The notes under the pieces were generated by a model. The model worked only from the letters and a program-made list of their open reading frames with translations, was not told the DNA's origin and did no database searches. This document shows, in pieces, positions 34,138 through 44,000 of a stretch of DNA of 64,000 nucleotides. How positions within the stretch are numbered: position 1 is the stretch's first letter; every line of letters begins with the position of its first letter. The translations under genes and the position numbers were made by a program. Source of the stretch: Bacillota bacterium (lineage in GTDB: Bacteria > Bacillota > Clostridia > Oscillospirales > Acutalibacteraceae); the NCBI GenBank assembly GCA_023412715.1, contig JAEZCC010000026.1:1-64000 (forward strand), given 5' to 3'.

Positions 34138-36582
34138 ATGAAGAGAGAACTGGAACCAAAACCGGCCGCCGGGATCCGGCGCCCCTTTCCCGGCATTACG
34201 TACGACGAGACGGCCTGCGCGGCGCGCTTTCTGCTCGGCGGAATCGGGACCGGCAACATCTCCGTCGACCAGCGCGGCGGCCTGACGGATTTCGAGATTT
34301 TCAACACCCCGAAAAAGGGATTTCGTTCCCCCTACACTTTTTTTGCCATCCGGGCGAAAGGCGAGGACGGAAAGACCGTCCTGAAGGCGCTGGAAGCCCG
34401 CGAGCAGCCTCCGTTCAACCGTTCCCACGGGTTCAATGCATGGGAAATCGGCGGGCTGCCCCGCTTCCGCCATTCGGAGATGTGCGGCCGCTACCCGTTC
34501 GTTCAGGTCCGTCTGCTGGACGACGGGGCCCCGATGTCCGCCGTCATGGAGGCGTTTACGCCGTTTATCCCGCTGAATACCGACGACTCCTCCCTGCCCG
34601 GCGCGGTCATCCGCTACCGGGTGCGCAATACCTCTTCGCAGACGCAGGAAGTGAGCGTCGCGGGATCGTTTGCCAACCTGTGCAACTATTCCGGGCAGGA
34701 TCTGTTCACGAAGCCCCTCTTCCGCGGGGAAAGCCTGAACCGGTACGTCGAAGGCGGAAGCTGCCGCGGGATCCGTTTCTCGACCGGCAGCAGGACCGAA
34801 CAGGATCTCGCGTACATGGACATGGCGTTCATGACCACGGAAAGCAGCCCCACTTACCTCGAATACTGGAACGAGGGGGCCTGGTGGGACGGCCTGCAGG
34901 ATTTCTGGAACGATTTTTCTGAGGACGGGGAGCTGACGGAGGGCCGCACCCTGAGCGCGAAAGGCAACCGGATGCACCAGAGCGACATTAAAATGGCTTC
35001 CCTCTGCGTGAAAAAGGAAATTCCGGCGGGGGAAGAGCGCGAATTCGAATTCCTTCTTACTTGGTACCACCCCAACCGGATTCGCTCCTGGGATCAGCTT
35101 CAGGATATCCGCGAGACCGGCAGGCCGCTGATTCGGAATTATTGCGCGCGTTTCGGGCCGAGCCTGCGCACAGCGGAATACCTCGCGCGGAACATGGACC
35201 GGCTGGAAGCAGGCAGCAGGGCGTTTCAGCGTGCTTTGTACACGAGCACTTATCCGGATTCCGTCCTCGACGCCGTGGCGTCCAACATCACGGTCATCCG
35301 CAGCAACACCTGCTTCCGCGTGGAGGACGGCACATTCTTTGCCTACGAGGGCTGCTTCGACAACGCGGGCTGCTGCGACGGGAACTGCACGCATGTCTGG
35401 AACTATGCCCAGACGCTGGCGTTCCTTTTCCCGGAGCTCGAGCGTTCCATGCGGAGGACGGAATTTCTGACGGAAACCGACGGCGACGGACGCATGACGT
35501 TCCGGGCAAGGAAATACCTCGGGGACCCCGCGTGGGAGTTCCCGCCTGCCGCGGACGGGCAGATGGGCTGCATCATACGCCTGTATCGCGACTGGAAGTT
35601 CAGCGGGGACGACGGCTTTCTGCGGGAGCTTTGGCCAAAAGCCAGAAAGGCGCTGGAGTTCGCCTTCAAGAACTGGGACAGCGACGGGGACGGCGTGCTC
35701 GACAGCCGGCAGCACAATACCTACGACATTGAATTCTACGGGCTGAATTCGATGGTCAATTCGATTTATCTGGCCGCGCTGCGCGCCGGAGAAGAAATCT
35801 GCGGATATCTCGGCGATATGAAAACAAAGGCAAAATATGCGTCCATCCGCGAAAAGGCGTCGAAGATTCTCGACGAAGCCACGTTCAACGGGGAGTATTA
35901 CCAGCAGAAAATCGAAGACGTGGACGAGTACAAGTACCAGTTCGGCTCCGGGTGCCTGTCGGACCAGCTTTTCGGTCAGGAGCTGGCGCACGTCAACGGG
36001 CTCGGCTACGTACTAAACCCTGATCATGTGAAAAAAGCGCTTGCCTCGGTCTTCCGGTATAATTTCAGGGAAAGCATGGAAGACCACTGCAACCTTCAGC
36101 GCACCTACGCGCTGAACGACGAGCCGGGGCTGCTGCTGTGCACGTGGCCGCACGGGGGGCGTCCGGCCCTGCCGTTCGTTTACAGCGACGAAGTCTGGAC
36201 GGGCGTGGAGTACCAGGTCGCCGCACACCTGATTTACGAAGGCTTTGTACAGCAGGGCCTGAAGCTTGTGGAGGCGGTGCGCAGCCGTCAGGACGGGGTG
36301 AAGCGCAGCCCCTGGGACGAAGTGGAGTGCGGGCACCACTATGCGCGGTCCCTTGCCAGCTACGGCCTGCTTTTATCGTTAAGCGGATACCATTGCGACA
36401 TGGTCGGCCGGAAATTATATTTTCAGCCGGTGATTCACCGCGAGAACTTTTCCACTTTCTTCAGCTGCGGTTCCGCCTGGGGCATTTACCGCATGAAAGA
36501 GGATCCAAACACCGGAAAAATCACGGACAGCGCCGAAGTCCTGTACGGCTCTCTGGACGGCGTTGAAATTGTCAGCAGATAA
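34138..36582 (+). CDS. GH116 glycoside hydrolase (candidate exo-beta-D-arabinofuranosidase)
   Basis: An 814-residue cytoplasmic GH116 enzyme (GBA2-like fold: N-terminal beta-sandwich, C-terminal alpha/alpha barrel). Family marks are FLLGGIGTGNIS at the N-terminus, CCDGNCTHVWNYAQ near residue 415, candidate nucleophile Glu404 (in FAYEG) and candidate acid/base Asp530 (in HNTYDIEF). GH116 includes beta-glucosidases and glucosylceramidases, but also an exo-beta-D-arabinofuranosidase that acts with a GH172 partner on mycobacterial arabinan. The adjacent GH172, pentose-type kinase and arabinose-5-phosphate isomerase favour the last activity. There is no signal peptide, so the substrate must be imported. 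Confidence 0.88.
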   Translation: MKRELEPKPAAGIRRPFPGITYDETACAARFLLGGIGTGNISVDQRGGLTDFEIFNTPKKGFRSPYTFFAIRAKGEDGKTVLKALEAREQPPFNRSHGFNAWEIGGLPRFRHSEMCGRYPFVQVRLLDDGAPMSAVMEAFTPFIPLNTDDSSLPGAVIRYRVRNTSSQTQEVSVAGSFANLCNYSGQDLFTKPLFRGESLNRYVEGGSCRGIRFSTGSRTEQDLAYMDMAFMTTESSPTYLEYWNEGAWWDGLQDFWNDFSEDGELTEGRTLSAKGNRMHQSDIKMASLCVKKEIPAGEEREFEFLLTWYHPNRIRSWDQLQDIRETGRPLIRNYCARFGPSLRTAEYLARNMDRLEAGSRAFQRALYTSTYPDSVLDAVASNITVIRSNTCFRVEDGTFFAYEGCFDNAGCCDGNCTHVWNYAQTLAFLFPELERSMRRTEFLTETDGDGRMTFRARKYLGDPAWEFPPAADGQMGCIIRLYRDWKFSGDDGFLRELWPKARKALEFAFKNWDSDGDGVLDSRQHNTYDIEFYGLNSMVNSIYLAALRAGEEICGYLGDMKTKAKYASIREKASKILDEATFNGEYYQQKIEDVDEYKYQFGSGCLSDQLFGQELAHVNGLGYVLNPDHVKKALASVFRYNFRESMEDHCNLQRTYALNDEPGLLLCTWPHGGRPALPFVYSDEVWTGVEYQVAAHLIYEGFVQQGLKLVEAVRSRQDGVKRSPWDEVECGHHYARSLASYGLLLSLSGYHCDMVGRKLYFQPVIHRENFSTFFSCGSAWGIYRMKEDPNTGKITDSAEVLYGSLDGVEIVSR

Positions 36583-36608
36583 AAGTTCTTCTGAAAGGAA
36601 ACAGGTTT

Positions 36609-37694
36609 ATGAGCTTTAACGGTCTTAATACAGATATGGGCAATTTATTTCTCCTTTCCGATGCGAAGACAAGGTCGATTTCTCCCGAAAATAATACGGG
36701 CGCAAAAGGCAGGGGCGGCATGTGCGAGCTGGAGAACGGCTCCGCCCGAAAGGCCGCGGAGACTTTGGGAAAAGGGTGGAAGATCAACCCGTATGTCGTG
36801 ATTCCGCCCAGGCAGAAGTTCACGATTGCGGAGATCGAGGGCCCCGGGTGCATTCAGCATTTCTGGCTGACGCCTACCGGCAGATGGAGGAACACCATTC
36901 TGCGCATTTACTGGGACGGGCAGGAAGCGCCCTCGGTCGAGTGCCCTGTCGGCGATTTTTTTGCAAGCTGCTGGGAGGAGTTCGCCCCCGTGAACTCTCT
37001 TGCCGTCTGCGTGAACCCAGGCAGCGCGTTTAACTGCTACTGGCCGATGCCGTTCCGCAGGCACTGCAGGATGGAACTGGAAAACCGGGACGGCAATCCG
37101 GTCACGATGTATTACCAGATTGATTATACGCTGGTCCAAATTCCGGAGGACGCCGCGTATTTTCACGCGCAGTTCCGCCGGGTCAACCCGCTGCCGTACC
37201 GGCAGGTTTACACCATTGCGGACGGCATCAGGGGCAAAGGGCAGTACGTCGGCACCTTCCTTGCCTGGCAGACCAACAGCTCCGGCTGGTGGGGGGAAGG
37301 GGAAATGAAGTTCTACCTCGACGGCGACGGGGAATACCCCACGATCTGCGGCACGGGAACGGAAGATTATTTCTGCGGTTCCTATGACTTTGAAAACCAG
37401 AAGACGCACCAGTATGAACCCTTTTCAACCGCATATGCCGGGTTCCCCTATGTCTCGGAACAGGACGGACTGTACAAAAGCCAGCAGCGGTTCACCATGT
37501 ACCGCTGGCACATTGCGGATCCCATCCGCTTCGAGTCGGACCTGAGGGTCACCATACAGGCGCTTGGGTGGCGGCCGGACGGCAGGTATCTGCCTCTTCA
37601 GGACGACATTGCTTCCGTGTGCTACTGGTACCAGACGCTGCCGGCCGCGCCTTTCCCGGAGCTGCCCGATAAGGATTACCTGGAAATTGTCTGA
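36609..37694 (+). CDS. GH172 (DUF2961) glycoside hydrolase, candidate exo-alpha-D-arabinofuranosidase
   Basis: A 361-residue GH172 enzyme. The DUF2961 family marks are GKGWKINPYVVIPP, GPGCIQHFWLT, and a C-terminal block with GEGEMKFYLDGD (Glu230/Glu232) and GTGTEDYF (Glu252), which carry the candidate nucleophile and acid/base. Characterised members act on alpha-D-fructofuranosides or alpha-D-arabinofuranosides, the same ring shape. No signal peptide. It forms a complementary alpha/beta pair with the GH116 gene 26 bases upstream. Difructose dianhydride or fructofuranoside cleavage is the alternative. Confidence 0.87.
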   Translation: MSFNGLNTDMGNLFLLSDAKTRSISPENNTGAKGRGGMCELENGSARKAAETLGKGWKINPYVVIPPRQKFTIAEIEGPGCIQHFWLTPTGRWRNTILRIYWDGQEAPSVECPVGDFFASCWEEFAPVNSLAVCVNPGSAFNCYWPMPFRRHCRMELENRDGNPVTMYYQIDYTLVQIPEDAAYFHAQFRRVNPLPYRQVYTIADGIRGKGQYVGTFLAWQTNSSGWWGEGEMKFYLDGDGEYPTICGTGTEDYFCGSYDFENQKTHQYEPFSTAYAGFPYVSEQDGLYKSQQRFTMYRWHIADPIRFESDLRVTIQALGWRPDGRYLPLQDDIASVCYWYQTLPAAPFPELPDKDYLEIV

Positions 37695-37741
37695 CGGATG
37701 CCGAAAAAACATCCCGCGTTGTGAAAAGAGGAAGGACCGTT

Positions 37742-38764
37742 ATGAACAGAAAGCCGAAAATACTGGTGGTCGGAAGCCTGGTCATGGATCTGACCGTGAA
37801 TACGGAGCGGTTCCCCGGGTCCGGGGCGACGGTGCTGGGGAAAAGCTTTCGCACGGCGCCGGGCGGCAAAGGGGCGAACCAGGCGGTGCAGGCGGCGCGT
37901 CTCGGCGCCGAGGTGACCATGGTGGGGAAGGTGGGGGACGACGACTTCGGCAGAAGCCTTGTCCGGTCCTGCAGGGAATCCGGCGTGAACACCGAATTTA
38001 TCTCCGTCAGCCCGGAGGTGTCCTCCGCCGTCGGAGACATCATCCTCGAGACCGGCGAAGACGGAGAAACCGGGAACAGAATCATTGTGGTCCCCGGCGC
38101 CAATATGACCATCACGCCCGGCGACGTCGCCTTCTTAAAGGACACCGTCGGCCGGTACGACATGGTCATGCTCCAACTCGAAATCCCGATGGCCGTCAAC
38201 GAGGCGGTGGCCCGCTATGCCTTTGACAAAGGCGTCCCGGTCATGCTGAATTCCGCCCCGTCCGCGCCCCTTTCCCCGGAGTTGCTGTCGCGCCTGACGT
38301 ATCTTTCGCCCAACGAACACGAGGCCGCGGATCTGACGGGCATCCCGATCCGGAAAGCGGGAAAGTCCGTCGACCGGGACGACGTAAAAAAGGCCGTCGG
38401 CTCGCTGCTTTCGCGGGGCGTGAAAAACGTGGTGATCACCCTGGGCAATGCCGGCGCGGTGATAGCCGGCGGCGGCGAATTCATTTACCGGCCTTGTGTG
38501 GATGTCGTGAAGGTGCTGGACCCGACCGCCGCGGGCGACTCCTTTGTCGGCGCGTTTGCGACGGGCGTGTGCGCAGGGATGGACCACGGGCAGGCGCTTA
38601 CCTTTGCAAACTATACGGCGACCCTGACGGTTTCGCGCATGGGCGCGCAGCCGTCGCTGCCGACCGTTCGGGAGGTCGCCGCCTTTATGAGACGGGAAGC
38701 GCCCTCCGACTTTGATCTTTCGCTGCTTGATAAACTGACGGAAGGGGAGCGGTACGATGCTTGA
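37742..38764 (+). CDS. PfkB/ribokinase family kinase (candidate D-arabinose 5-kinase)
   Basis: A 340-residue ribokinase-like enzyme. The sugar-site motif PGGKGANQAVQAARLG is near residue 40, and the catalytic anion-hole motif DPTAAGDSFVGAF is near residue 260. Such kinases phosphorylate ribose, fructose or related furanoses at the terminal hydroxyl. Ahead of an arabinose-5-phosphate isomerase homologue, D-arabinose is the attractive substrate, giving D-arabinose 5-phosphate. It overlaps the next gene by 8 bases. Confidence 0.85.
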   Translation: MNRKPKILVVGSLVMDLTVNTERFPGSGATVLGKSFRTAPGGKGANQAVQAARLGAEVTMVGKVGDDDFGRSLVRSCRESGVNTEFISVSPEVSSAVGDIILETGEDGETGNRIIVVPGANMTITPGDVAFLKDTVGRYDMVMLQLEIPMAVNEAVARYAFDKGVPVMLNSAPSAPLSPELLSRLTYLSPNEHEAADLTGIPIRKAGKSVDRDDVKKAVGSLLSRGVKNVVITLGNAGAVIAGGGEFIYRPCVDVVKVLDPTAAGDSFVGAFATGVCAGMDHGQALTFANYTATLTVSRMGAQPSLPTVREVAAFMRREAPSDFDLSLLDKLTEGERYDA

Positions 38765-39371
38765 AGCGGAAAGCCGCGAGGCGCTGCAGAAATTCACGGC
38801 GGTTTCGAAGCAGGAATTTGACGAACTGACACAGGCCGTTTCGGCCCAGAATTACGAAAAGGCCGTGGAGCTGATCCTGACAGCCCAGAGAAACGGCAAC
38901 CGCGTGCACATCACGGGCATCGGAAAGCCGTCCCATGTGGCGGAGTATATGGCCTCGCTTCTGTCCTCCACCGGGACGCCGACCTATTACCTGCACGGCA
39001 CCGAAGCGGTCCACGGGTCGTGCGGCCAGCTGGTCCCGGGGGACGTGGTCATCTGCATCTCCAACAGCGGAGAAACGGCCGAGCTGAAGTCCACCGTCAC
39101 GGCTGTGAAGAACAACGGCTGCAAGGTGATTTCTGTGACCGGCAATCTGCAGTCCTGGCTCGCCGGGCAGGGGGACGCCTGCCTGTATGCCGGCGTGAAG
39201 CAGGAGGGAGGCCCGCTGAACCGCGCGCCGCGCGCTTCCATTCTGGCCGAGATCTTCGTGCTGCAGGGCCTCAGCGTCGTGCTGCAGAACATCCGGGGGC
39301 TTACCCCGGAAGAATACGTCAGGCGGCACCCGGGCGGAACGCTCGGCCGGCTGAGGGAAAATGAAAAATGA
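38757..39371 (+). CDS. KpsF/KdsD-type SIS sugar-phosphate isomerase (candidate arabinose-5-phosphate isomerase)
   Basis: A 204-residue SIS-domain protein close in pattern to KdsD/KpsF/GutQ arabinose-5-phosphate isomerases: STGTPTYYLHGTEAVHG, VVICISNSGETAEL and the late HPGGTLGR. It lacks the C-terminal CBS pair of KdsD, and the GKS of the first loop is GKP here. Those enzymes interconvert D-ribulose 5-phosphate and D-arabinose 5-phosphate. KDO synthesis is not expected in a monoderm, so a catabolic direction to ribulose 5-phosphate fits the operon. It is the last gene of the operon. Confidence 0.82.
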   Translation: MLEAESREALQKFTAVSKQEFDELTQAVSAQNYEKAVELILTAQRNGNRVHITGIGKPSHVAEYMASLLSSTGTPTYYLHGTEAVHGSCGQLVPGDVVICISNSGETAELKSTVTAVKNNGCKVISVTGNLQSWLAGQGDACLYAGVKQEGGPLNRAPRASILAEIFVLQGLSVVLQNIRGLTPEEYVRRHPGGTLGRLRENEK

Positions 39372-39521
39372 CAGGGGCGTTCCCGGGCCGAAGACGGAAT
39401 GGATCCGTCCCGGCATGGTGCGCGCCCTGTCCCGCTGCGGCCGCGGAGGAAAAATCCCGATTGCCGGCGGCCGGAATTCCGGCGGTCACCGGGTGCCGGG
39501 AAAAGCGCGGAATAAAAGCCT

Positions 39522-40097
39522 TTATTGAATCACGCCGATCCCGGTCATGATCATCTGCTCGGCCAGAGAGGCCATATGCTCCGGCGATTCCTTCAGCCCG
39601 TTTTCCAGCCAGTTCTGGAAAAGCCCGATGCAGCCGGCCACGATAAAGGAGTAAAAATACTCGAAGTTCTGCGACTTTTCCGTATTGAACAGCTTCATCC
39701 AGTCGTTCAGGCAGCGATCCTTCACCAGGTTTTTCAGGCGGTTGACGAACGCCAGATCTCCGTTTTTCCCGATGAGGGCTCTGCACATATCGGCGTTCCC
39801 GGCCACAAAGCGAAAGACGTCGATCAGCATCGGCAGAGGCTTCCCGTTTAGGGCCGTCGACGGGTGCTGGTCCAGCGCGTTTTGAAAATCCTCAAACATT
39901 TCCTCTTCAATCTGTTCGATCATGTCGAAAATATCTTTGTAATGCAGGTAAAACGTTCCCCGGTTGATGTCGACCAGATCGGACAATTCCCTGACCGTGA
40001 TGTCTTTTGCGCTTTTTGTTTCAAGCAGCTCCGTCAAACCCTGACGGAGCTGCTTTTTTGTTTTCCTTACGCGGCGATCCGCGTTTTCACCGTCCAT
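39522..40097 (-). CDS. TetR family transcriptional regulator
   Basis: A 191-residue TetR regulator. The N-terminal helix-turn-helix is DITVRELSDLVDINRGTFYLHY (about residues 28-49), with a helical ligand domain after it. The frame is open further upstream, but the ATG at 40097 has GGAG at good spacing and a normal family length. It is divergent from the ABC exporter operon and presumably represses it; in this kind of arrangement the exporter handles a peptide or toxic compound. Confidence 0.9.
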   Translation of the reverse strand: MDGENADRRVRKTKKQLRQGLTELLETKSAKDITVRELSDLVDINRGTFYLHYKDIFDMIEQIEEEMFEDFQNALDQHPSTALNGKPLPMLIDVFRFVAGNADMCRALIGKNGDLAFVNRLKNLVKDRCLNDWMKLFNTEKSQNFEYFYSFIVAGCIGLFQNWLENGLKESPEHMASLAEQMIMTGIGVIQ

Positions 40098-40133
40098 ATT
40101 TTTTCTCCAAAATAGACAAAGAATAGAAATCGT

Positions 40134-40259
40134 GTTGATTAATTGACACGAATTCACCAAATTGATGATTGCCGTTTGATGCACTTTTTATTATAATAGA
40201 CTCAAGTTAATAAATCAACTATAGTTTTAAATTGAAAAAAGATTGATGCATTTTTTATT
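40134..40259 (+). promoter_or_regulatory. promoter and repeat sites before the ABC exporter
   Basis: Promoter TTGCCG (40169-40174), 17 bases, TATAAT (40192-40197). Two imperfect palindromes, GTTGATTAATTGAC (40134-40147) and GTTAATAAATCAAC (40206-40219), flank it and could be TetR operators. A 17-base direct repeat TTGATGCAYTTTTTATT occurs at 40176-40192 and 40243-40259. Confidence 0.45.
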
Positions 40260-40313
40260 CTTTTAAAGCCGCAACAGAACTATCAATGGAATAAGAACAG
40301 GGGCGATTGTCTT

Positions 40314-41015
40314 ATGGCGTTTGTAGAGTTCAGAAACGTCTGCAAGGTATACCAAAGCGGCGAGGTCAAGGTCGAGGCGGTAAGAGGCGTCGACTTCACG
40401 ATAGAGGAAGGGGAGCTTGTCGTCATTGTCGGCCCTTCCGGGGCGGGCAAGACGACGGTCCTCAATATGCTCGGGGGCATGGACGCCTGCACGTCGGGCG
40501 GGATCTTTCTGGACGGCGCCGAAATCAGCCGGTACAGCCGCAGCCAGCTGATCCGCTACCGCCGCGAGGAGATCGGCTTCGTCTTTCAGTTCTACAACCT
40601 CGTGCAGAATCTGACCACGCTGGAAAACGTAGAGCTTGCGTCGCAGATTTGCAAAAACCCTCTTGACGCGGAACAGTGCCTGATTGACGTCGGCCTCGGC
40701 GAGCGGCTGCAGAACTTTCCGTCTCAGCTTTCCGGCGGCGAGCAGCAGCGCGTCGCGATTGCGCGCGCACTGGCCAAAAACCCGAAGCTGATGCTCTGCG
40801 ACGAGCCCACGGGCGCGCTGGACTATGTCACGGGCAAAAACATCCTGAAGCTGCTGCAGAACACCTGCCGCAGCAACGGGAAGACCGTCGTCATCATCAC
40901 GCATAACTCGGCTTTTGAAGCAATCGGCGACCGGGTCATCCGCATCAATAACGGCACGGTTTCGGAGATGCGTGAGAACCCCAGGCCCATGCCTGCGGAA
41001 AGGATTGAGTGGTGA
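40314..41015 (+). CDS. ABC exporter ATP-binding protein (MacB/LolD type)
   Basis: A 233-residue ATPase. Walker A GPSGAGKTT (about residues 39-47), signature LSGGEQQRVAIARAL (about 140), Walker B LMLCDEPTGALD (about 162) and the H-loop ITHN. The VFQFYNL Q-loop is that of MacB/LolD ATPases, which drive mechanotransmission by FtsX-like permeases. Its stop overlaps the permease start (TGATG). Confidence 0.94.
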   Translation: MAFVEFRNVCKVYQSGEVKVEAVRGVDFTIEEGELVVIVGPSGAGKTTVLNMLGGMDACTSGGIFLDGAEISRYSRSQLIRYRREEIGFVFQFYNLVQNLTTLENVELASQICKNPLDAEQCLIDVGLGERLQNFPSQLSGGEQQRVAIARALAKNPKLMLCDEPTGALDYVTGKNILKLLQNTCRSNGKTVVIITHNSAFEAIGDRVIRINNGTVSEMRENPRPMPAERIEW

Positions 41016-44000
41016 TGATGAAAAGCACGTCGTTTCAGAAAAGCGCGGGACGGGCCGTGAAAGGCTCGCTGGCCCGCTTCCTTTCCATCGCCGTTATTTC
41101 TTTTCTGGGGGCGGGCGTATTCGCCGGGCTGGCCGCCGTCTCGCCCGACATGAAGCAGGCCGGGGATGCCTATTACGACGCGCAGAACGTCATGGACGTC
41201 CGCATGCTTTCTGCCTACGGCTTCGGCGGCGAAGACGTGCAGGCGATCCGCGGCGCCGAGGGCGTTTCGGGCGTCATGGCAAGCAACTTTGTGGACGCGA
41301 CGGGAACGGTCGGGGATAAGGACTACTCTTTCCGGTTAAACGGCCTGCCCGAATCGGCGGATCCGGCCGACGCGGACAATATCAACCAGCTGAAGCTCAT
41401 CAGCGGGCGCCGGCCGCAAAGCAAAAACGAGGCGATTATCGTCCGCCCGTCCATCGGCCTCAAAAACATTACCCTCGGCAGCACGGTTTCCCTCAATAAA
41501 AATTCCAACAGCGCCCTGACCGACACCGTCGACCTGACGGAATATAAGATTGTCGGCATCGCCGAGTCGCCGTACTACCTCTCTTTTATGCAGGGGAACA
41601 CCTCCGTCGGCAACGGAGTGCTCAATTACATCCTGTACATACCGCAGAAAAATTTCATTGCGGACGGCTACACCGATCTGTACGTGACGGTAAAAGGCGC
41701 CAAAGGGCTGAACGCGTTCGGAAGCGGGTATTTCGACTGCACGGACGCCACGGTAAAACGCCTGGAAGCGCTGGCCGGAAAGCGCCAGACGCTCCGCCGC
41801 GACCAGCTCCGGTCGGATCTGGCCGATGCGGACAATCAATACAAAGACGCCGAAAAAGAGACGAAAGAAAAACTGGCGGATGCGGAAGCGAAACTCGACG
41901 GCGGCGCGCGGACGCTGGCGGACGCGAAGAAACAATACGCCGACGGGCTGGCCGAATACAACAGGCAGAAGGCGGACGCCGACCGGCAGCTTGCCGACGC
42001 GAAGGCGAAACTCAACGGCGGCGCGCAGACGCTGGCGGACGCAAAGAAAAAATATACCGACGGGCTGGCCGAATACGGCAGGCAGAAGACGGAGGCCGGC
42101 CGGCAGCTGTCAGGCGCGAAAGCCAAACTCGACGACGGCGCGCAGGCACTGGCGGACGCAAAGAAACAGTACGCCGACGGGCTGGCCGAATACGACCGTC
42201 AGAAAGCGGACGCAGACCGGCAGCTCGCCGACGCCGAGGGACAGCTTGGCGCCGCGGCGGCGCAAATCTCGGCCGGCGAAAACGAGCTGGCGGGGAAACA
42301 GAGTGAATTTCAGGCGTCGCAGGCTTCGCTGGAAGCGGCCCGCGCACAGCTGGACAGCGGCTGGAGCGGCTATAACAGCCAGGCGGATTCGCTCGCGCAG
42401 CAGGAAGCCTATCTGGAGTCGATCAAAGACACCCTCACCCCGGAGGCATACGCCGCCGCAAAGTCGCAGATAGATCAGGGGCAGGCGCAGCTCGCCGCCG
42501 TCAGACAGACGCTTGAGAGCGGCGAGGCGGAATATGCCGCAAACTCCGCGGCGCTTGGAAGCGCCCGGACGCAGCTTTCGGAGGGGAGCAGCAAACTGGC
42601 TTCGGCAAAACAGGATTACCGGAAGGGCCTGGAGGAGTACGATGCCCGGAAGGCGGAAGCCGAAACAAAGCTTTCCGCCGCCAAAGCGCAGCTTGACGGC
42701 GCCGCGGCAAAAATTGCGGACGGGGAAGCCGGGCTTGCCGCAAAGCAGCGGGAATACGGCGAAAAGGAGACGGAGGCCGACACAAAGCTCGCGGCCGCCA
42801 AGGCGGAGCTTGACGGCGCCGCGGCGAAAATCCGGGGCGGCGAAACCGGGCTTGCGGCGGAACGGAGCGAGTATAACGGTAAAAAAGCCGAAGCCGGCCG
42901 CAAGTTCGCCGACGCGGAAACGAAGCTCGGCGATGCCGCGTCGAAAATCGCGGACGGGGAAAACGAGCTGGCCCAAAAGCGGCGGGAGTATGACAGCCAG
43001 AAGGCGGAGGCCGACACAAAGCTGGCGGACGCGAAGCAGAAGATTGAAGACGGGGAGAAAAAGCTTTCCGGCCTGGGCGAGCCGAAATGGTACGTTCTGG
43101 ACCGGGACAGGAACGAATCGTTCGTCAATTATGAGGACGACACCAGCCGCATGCACGACCTTGCGACCGTTTTCCCGCTCATCTTCTTCCTTGTGGCCGC
43201 GCTGGTCTGCCTTACCACAATGACCCGCATGGTGGACGAAGACAGAACGCTGATCGGCACGTTCGAGGCGCTCGGCTATTCCAACGCGCGGATTGCGGGC
43301 AGATATCTGAAATATGCCGCCTCCGCCAGCCTGATTGGCAGCATTGCCGGCGTGCTTCTGGGGTTCTGGCTGCTTCCCACCATCATCTGGGGCGCCTACG
43401 GAATCGTGTTCGCGCTGCCGGAAATGACGCCGGCCTTTTACCCGGGCATCGCGGCCGCGTCCATTTTCGCGACGGTCTTTATCATCACCCTTTCCACCGG
43501 CATTGCCGCGAAGAAATCTCTGCTCGAGTCCCCGGCGGAGCTGATGCGGCCCAAGGCCCCGAAGAGCGGCAAGCGCGTCTTTCTGGAGTATGTGAAGCCC
43601 GTCTGGAGCCGCCTCTCCTTTACCAAGAAGGTGACGGTAAGAAACCTCGGCCTGAACAAAAAACGCCTGACGATGACGCTGATCGGCATCCTCGGCTGCA
43701 CGGCCTTGGTGGTGACGGCCTTCGGCGCAAAAAATGCGGTCAACACGATCCTGAACGGGCAGTTCGGCGGAATTCTCCATTACGATCTCTCGGTCGGGTT
43801 CAGCGGCAAAGAACCTTCCCCGCAGCTTACCTCGCTGCTGTCGAACGGCGCCTATTTCGAGAAATCGACGCAGGTGCTTTACAAATCCGCCGAGGCGAGC
43901 CCCAAGAGCGGCGGGGACGACACCTATAACGTCTATGTCGTCTCCCCGGAGGATGCGAAGAAGCTGACCGATTATATCACGCTGAGCGATCCGAAGGGGA

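Noticed and set aside
34138..36582. simple beta-glucosidase/glucosylceramidase call for GH116
   Set aside because: Possible, but less consistent with the neighbouring GH172, pentose-type kinase and arabinose-5-phosphate isomerase homologue.
41890..43050. regular repeats considered as a CRISPR array
   Set aside because: Unit is 117 bases with no spacers, in frame within a coiled-coil protein.
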